From: Paraburkholderia dilworthii
GTDB taxonomy: Bacteria > Pseudomonadota > Gammaproteobacteria > Burkholderiales > Burkholderiaceae
NCBI RefSeq assembly: GCF_000472525.1
Contig: NZ_AWZT01000008.1
Coordinates: 62,210 to 126,209 of the forward strand
Length of the DNA: 64,000 nucleotides
Direction of reading: 5' to 3'
Shown one piece after another: positions 59,481-64,000 of this stretch. The position numbers and the translations under genes are program-made. Each line of letters opens with the position of its first letter. The stretch's first letter is position 1. The notes beneath the pieces are model-generated. The model was given only the letters and a program-made list of their open reading frames with translations, searched no databases and had not been told where the DNA came from.

Positions 59481-61504
59481 TGGCGGCCGACATTCCCGAC
59501 GACGCATCGTCACCCGTCGGCAAGGCGGCGTTCGCAGTCGTGATTACGCGACCGGCCGGTCAGTCGAGTGAACTGATCGAACGTCTGTCCGCAGCCGGCG
59601 TCCACACGCTCGACTTCCCGCTGATCGACATCGCGCCCGTCGCGGACGACGCCCCATTGCGCGCCGCGCTCGCGTCGCTAGAACGCTACGCGCTCGTCGT
59701 GTTCGTGTCGCCGAACGCGATCGATCACGCGTTCGCGAAGAGCGGCGCCATCTGGCCGCACGCGTTGCCGGTCGGCGTGGTCGGGCCGGGCAGCGTGCGT
59801 GCGCTCTCGCGTCATGGCGTCAGTGCTCCGGCTCACCAGGTCATCAGCCCCGCATCCGCATCCGCTGCCGATGACGATAACGGGCGCTTCGATTCCGAAG
59901 GCCTCTTCGCCGCGATCGACGCAGCGCTCGGCGAAGCAAACCTCGAAGGCAAGCGCGTCCTGATCGTGCGCGGCGACGGCGGCCGCGAGTGGCTCGCTGA
60001 TCGTCTGCGCGAAGCCGGCGCGGAAGTGGAGACGGTCGCGGCATACCGCCGTCTGGTGCCGGAACCGTCGATCGCCGCGTGGGCGCGCGTGCATCAACTG
60101 CTTGCGGGGGAACCGCATGCTTGGGTTCTGACCAGTTCCGAAGGCGTGCGCAATCTGCACGAACTCGCGCAAGAACATCTGACGGCCGACGAACTCGCGC
60201 AACTCAAGCACGCCACGCTCGTCACGCCGCATCCGCGTATTGCTGAGACAGCGCGGGCATTGGGTTTTGATAGGATTACGGTGTCCGGCGCGGGCGACGA
60301 GCGCATCGCCCACGCCTTGCTCGCCGCCCTGCCGACCGTAGTTCAACCGGTATCGTCCAATCCGGCTCATTCACCGGCTAAATCACGCATGACTGAAACG
60401 AACGCATCCACGAACGCTTCACCCCAGCCGGCCGCGACCGCAGCGTTGCCGCCGAACCAACCCTTCACGCCCTACGAAGCGCAAAAGCGCCGCAGTGCGA
60501 GCGGACCGCTGCTGTGGTTTGTCGTCGTGGTTCTTGCTTGCGCCGCGGGCGTGGGCGGCTATGCACTCAATCGCAAGCTTGAGCGCACCGAGCAGCAAAT
60601 CGCGCAGCGTCAGCAGGCGAACGACACGCAAACCAACGAGCTACGCATCAAGACCGAGCAGGCGCTTGCCACGGTGCGTCAGTCCGACTCGCAGGTCGCG
60701 CAACTCGAAGGCAAGCTCGCCGATGCGCAGGCCGCGCAGCAGGCGCTGCAACAGCAGTACTCGGATCTTGCGCGTAATCGCGACGACTGGACGCTCGCCG
60801 AAGTCGGTCAGATGCTGTCGGCGGCGAGCCAGCAGTTGCAACTCACCGGCAACACGCAACTCGCGCTCTTCGCGCTGCAAAGCGCCGACACGCGGCTCGC
60901 CGCGTCGGACAGCCCGCAGGCGGTCGCGGTGCGCAAGGCCATCGCGCAGGACATCGACAAGCTGAAGGCCGCGCCTTCCACCGACCTCACGGGTCTCGCG
61001 ATCAAGCTCGACAATGCGGTCGATCAGGTCGACAGCTTGCCGCTCTCCGGCGAAGCGCCAATCGCGCATGCGACGCCGCGCGCGGCGACATGGGCCGACA
61101 CGGCCAAGGTATCTGCGGCCACCGGCGAGCCGCGCTGGAAAGTGTGGTGGGACCAGTTGACGCGCGGCATCGGCCAGCAGTTGACGAGCCTCGTGCAGGT
61201 ACGCCGCATCGACAACGTGGACGCGATGATGATCGCGCCCGACCAGGGCTACTTCGTGCGCGAGAACGTGAAGCTGCGTTTGCTCTCGGCGCGTCTCGCG
61301 CTGCTCTCGCGCAACGAGACTACACTCAAGTCCGACTTGCAGGCGGCGCAAACGGCGCTGACGCGTTACTTCGATACGTCGTCGACTAAAACGCAGACCG
61401 TTGTCGATCTCGTCAAGCAGGTGGAAGCCGGTTCGGCCGCGGTCGAATTGCCGAATCTGAACACGAGCTTGCAAGCCGTCAATCAATACCGGAGCCGGGG
61501 TTAA
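59480..61504 (+). CDS. hemDX: Fused uroporphyrinogen-III synthase / HemX
   Basis: The 674-residue fusion has two parts. Residues ~10-285 form uroporphyrinogen-III synthase (VVITRPAGQSSELIERLSAAG, VFVSPNAIDHAF, VLIVRGDGGREWLADRLREAGAEV, AWVLTSSEGVRNL), which closes hydroxymethylbilane to uroporphyrinogen III. After an Asn/Thr/Ala linker, residues ~335-674 are HemX: one membrane helix (GPLLWFVVVVLACAAGVGGYAL), a long coiled-coil (LERTEQQIAQRQQANDTQTN) and a periplasmic-type domain of less certain role. Start and upstream stop overlap as TGATG, so translation is coupled to hemC. This fusion is normal for Burkholderiaceae. Confidence 0.95.
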
Positions 61505-61506
61505 TC

Positions 61507-62697
61507 ATGGCGATCCGGGGACTTCTATGGCTCGCGTTGCTGTTCACCGTCGCAGTCGTGCTTGCGGTGGTCGGACGCTTCGACATGGGGCAGGTGCTGC
61601 TGGTGTATCCGCCGTACCGCGTCGACATTTCGCTGAATCTGTTCGTGGTCGGGCTGGTGGTGCTGTTCATTCTGCTGTATGCGCTTTTGCGCATCGTGCG
61701 CAATATCTGGCGCATGCCGCAGCGCGTGGCTGCCTACCGTGCGCGCTCGCGTGTCGCGAAGGCGCACGCTGCGCTGCGTGACGCCATCGGCAACCTCTAC
61801 GCGGGGCGCTTCTCGCGCGCGGAAAAGGCCGCGAAGGACGCGCTCGCGAACGGCGACAACAAGGGTGCGGCCGGATTGATCGCGGCGACTGCGGCGCATC
61901 GCATGCATGAATATGCGCGGCGCGACGAATGGCTCGCGCAGATCGACGAGGCCGACTGGCAGGACGCGCGTCTGATGGCCACCGCCGACATGCGCGCCGA
62001 CGGCCGCGACGCGGACGGCGCGCTCACCGCGCTCACCGAAATGCAATCGCAGGGCGCGCGGCGCATTCACGCGCAGCAGATCATGTTGCGCGCGCAGCAG
62101 CAATTGAAGAACTGGGGCGAAGTGCTCAAGCTCGTCAAGACGCTGGAAAAGCGCGAGGCGATTCATCCGGCTGTGGCAGTGCGCTTGCGGCAACTGGCGG
62201 CGGAGAATTTGCTGCGCGATCGTCGGCACAACGCCGATGCGCTGCTCGAACTGTGGAATTCGCTCACGCCGACCGAGCGTCATTCACCGCGTCTTGCCGA
62301 TCTGGCCGCCGAACTGCTGGTGGTGCTGAATCGTCCGCAGGAAGCGCGCAAGATCGTTGAGGATGCGCTCGCGCAGAATTGGGATGCGCGCTTGCTGCGT
62401 CGCTACCCGGATACTGCGGGCGGCGATGCGTTGCCGCTGATCCAGAAGGCCGAAGCGTGGCAGAAGGATCGTCCGGACGATGCCGACTTGCTATTCGCGT
62501 TGGGGCGGTTATGCCTGCATCAGCAGTTGTGGGGGAAGGCGCAGTCGTTCCTCGAGCGTGCGTTGAAGCTTGCCGATAACGAGACGCTGAAGATCCGTTC
62601 GCATCGCGCGTTGGCGCGTTTGCACGAGCAGCTTGGCGATACGGAGAAGGCGAGCCAGCATTATCGCGAGAGTGCGTTGGCGATGAATGTGGTGTGA
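61507..62697 (+). CDS. hemY: HemY protein, TPR-type membrane protein of the hem operon
   Basis: The 396-residue protein has two N-terminal membrane helices (GLLWLALLFTVAVVLAVVG; LNLFVVGLVVLFILLYALL), the HemY_N domain and a TPR-like helical remainder (AEKAAKDALANGDNKGAAGL, ALFALGRLCLHQQLWGKAQSFLERAL). It is found in proteobacterial hem operons; its exact role in heme synthesis is undefined, and it is not the Bacillus protoporphyrinogen oxidase of the same name. It starts 3 bases after hemDX and is followed by a terminator. Confidence 0.95.
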   Translation: MAIRGLLWLALLFTVAVVLAVVGRFDMGQVLLVYPPYRVDISLNLFVVGLVVLFILLYALLRIVRNIWRMPQRVAAYRARSRVAKAHAALRDAIGNLYAGRFSRAEKAAKDALANGDNKGAAGLIAATAAHRMHEYARRDEWLAQIDEADWQDARLMATADMRADGRDADGALTALTEMQSQGARRIHAQQIMLRAQQQLKNWGEVLKLVKTLEKREAIHPAVAVRLRQLAAENLLRDRRHNADALLELWNSLTPTERHSPRLADLAAELLVVLNRPQEARKIVEDALAQNWDARLLRRYPDTAGGDALPLIQKAEAWQKDRPDDADLLFALGRLCLHQQLWGKAQSFLERALKLADNETLKIRSHRALARLHEQLGDTEKASQHYRESALAMNVV

Positions 62698-62757
62698 ACT
62701 CGGCCTTTGCGCTGTGTTGATTCGCTGAACCGTATGCGCGTTTGTATGCTTTGCCTG

Positions 62758-62791
62758 ATGGCCGCAGCCGATGCTGCGGCCATTTGTTTTT
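62758..62791 (+). terminator. Terminator of the hemC-hemDX-hemY operon
   Basis: ATGGCCGCAGC (62758-62768) pairs with GCTGCGGCCAT (62773-62783) around CGAT, followed by TTGTTTTT. Confidence 0.9.
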
Positions 62792-62804
62792 CTGCTTGGT
62801 TTAG

Positions 62805-63428
62805 TCAGTGTGCGGAGGTTATTTGTGGGTGTGCGACGTTCGTGGTTAGTCTACCGGCGGACTTTGCGGATTTGCTTTTGCGGCGCGGTGCACTTTCGCT
62901 GGCAGTAGAGGTTGGGGCTCTCTGCGATGCCTCGGCGAGGAGCTTCGTCGCGTGATACGCGGTAATGCGGCTGTGCGGGACGCCCTTTGCATCGAGGGCA
63001 ATCACCTGGAACAGCTCGCGGTCGCATTGAAGTTCCTGCTGATAGTGCTCAGCCGTGTCCAGTAGCACCTCGACGAGCGTCTGACGATGTCGTTGCTCGT
63101 CGCGTGTTATGGCAGGATGCCTAACTATTTACGACGCGAGTGTGATCAAGGTGTCCAGTTGAGCTGCCTGCCGGTCGCATAGATCGAATGCAGAAAGGGC
63201 TAGCTTTTCGTACTGGAGGGCGTCGACTGTTGGGCGTGGCCGCTGAGCGTTCCCCGGCGACTTGCTGCTTATAAGGTAGTGGCTGTCGCGGATTTTGTTT
63301 CGGGTGGCTAAATGTCCGGGTTTGTGAAGAGTTGTCAACGCATATCGACAAAGTCGGCGGGGCACGTTATAGGTTCCTCCTGCGAACGCAATGAGCTTGT
63401 GAGCGACATGAACAACCTCGATCGACAC
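62805..63428 (-). pseudogene. Unknown gene interrupted by an in-frame stop
   Basis: Two minus-strand frames share one register: 63428-63129 (ending LCDRQAAQLDTLITLAS-stop) and, after the TAA at 63129-63131 and ~20 codons without a start, 63068-62805 (HYQQELQCDRELFQVIALDA, SRITAYHATKLLAEA, then a basic Ser/Ala/Lys tail). Coding-like composition continues across the stop (RHPAITRDEQRHRQTLVEVL), so a single gene broken by a nonsense mutation is more likely than two genes. No family recognised. The 5' end is uncertain; a GTG at 63428 is the best candidate. Confidence 0.5.
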
Positions 63429-63432
63429 CCGT

Positions 63433-64000
63433 ATGGACGAACAAGAACTTTTGTTTTACACACCGAACAACGGCGCGTGGGAATGCCGTCCAGGCATTGA
63501 TATCTGATACATCGGCGAGGGGCAAGCTCCAAGCGTCGCAGCGCCTGCAAGGCCGCGATCAGAAGCGGAGCCACTCGAACTTACCGACATTCCCGGCGCG
63601 ATGCAAAAGATGGGGTGGCACGTCGCGGCCGCGCTGCTTAACAAGTGGTTCCACTACACGCCGAAGAACGAGGCCACGAATAGCTTCCAGAACGCTCACG
63701 GGTATCACAGTGATGGCTCAGGTGCATATCCACGCGACCGAATTGACACAACGACGGTCAAGCTCGACTGGATACTGTCGTTCCACGAGCTGCCCGCGTG
63801 TTCAAGGAATTGCAAAACACTGATCGACTCGGGAACAATGCCGCGGTGCAGTCGATCCTCGCTCGCCTTTATTCTTACAAGGGCTACGACGGCTGGATCG
63901 ATCCTCCGCACGCATGTGGGAACGACATTCACAGGTTCCACAGGAACTTCCAGTTTCAGAGAGCGTTGGTCGACACGTCGGCATTGGAAAAGGCCGAGAC
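63433..64000 (+). pseudogene. DUF6402-type protein, broken, runs off the window
   Basis: From ATG 63433 the frame encodes MDEQELLFYTPNNGAWECRP, meets TGA at 63505-63507, then continues in the same frame with YIGEGQAPSVAAPA, ELTDIPGAMQKMGWHVAAAL, LNKWFHYTPKNEATN and IDTTTVKLDWILSF. Near 63785 a frameshift moves the homology to another frame (RVFKELQNTDRLGNNAAVQS, YKGYDGWIDPPHACGNDIHR, ALVDTSALEKAE), still open at the window edge. The pattern 'IPGAM..LGW..AA.LM..WF' plus 'DT.TV.LDW.L.F' matches DUF6402 as I know it, a family often found beside T6SS or polymorphic-toxin genes. Assignment is by recall of motifs. Confidence 0.55.

Overview
The window is high-GC (roughly 60-65% by eye) chromosomal DNA from a Burkholderiaceae bacterium, most likely Paraburkholderia, Burkholderia or Caballeronia. 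The evidence is the fused glucokinase-RpiR/HexR gene beside zwf and pgl, the fused hemD-hemX gene followed by hemY, the minCDE operon, an Ala/Lys-rich extended PEP carboxylase, and overall gene content. Species cannot be fixed from the sequence alone.

Layout, left to right. 1-12.9 kb: 3' part of tamB, metG, an OmpA/glycine-zipper lipoprotein, mrp/apbC, a degenerate SodC-like lipoprotein, dcd, a fold-type I basic amino-acid decarboxylase, an LprI-like protein and a bestrophin. 13-22.3 kb: a sugar module, with zwf-pgl-glk/hexR on the minus strand and a four-gene ABC sugar importer on the plus strand. Between them lies one HexR-type palindrome overlapping promoters in both directions. The logical reading is uptake, phosphorylation and Entner-Doudoroff/pentose-phosphate oxidation under one repressor. 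22.3-35.9 kb: LysR, GST, TRIC-type channel, Smr protein, trxB, ftsK, lolA, a LysR/ureohydrolase/NCS1 permease group and rarA. 35.9-39.8 kb: serS and tRNA-Ser(CGA), then an A+T-richer remnant island with a broken Hcp-Tlde1 type VI effector, a small membrane protein (candidate immunity) and a frameshifted tyrosine integrase. 39.9-53.3 kb: map, a GNAT acetyltransferase, minCDE, a ClC channel, waaC, small envelope genes, an MHS-family transporter, a TonB-like lipoprotein, argH, an MmyB-like regulator and a methyltransferase. 53.4-54.4 kb: a second remnant, pieces of a PAAR-M35 metallopeptidase effector with an OmpA-like periplasmic neighbour. 54.7-62.7 kb: ppc diverging from hemC-hemDX-hemY. 62.8-64 kb: a third decayed patch holding a nonsense-interrupted unknown gene and a broken DUF6402 gene that runs off the window.

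The housekeeping operons are ordinary. The unusual material is the three decayed patches, two of them type VI effector genes, dropped into core sequence, and the compact HexR control element. I found no CRISPR array, complete insertion sequence, rRNA gene or intact prophage.
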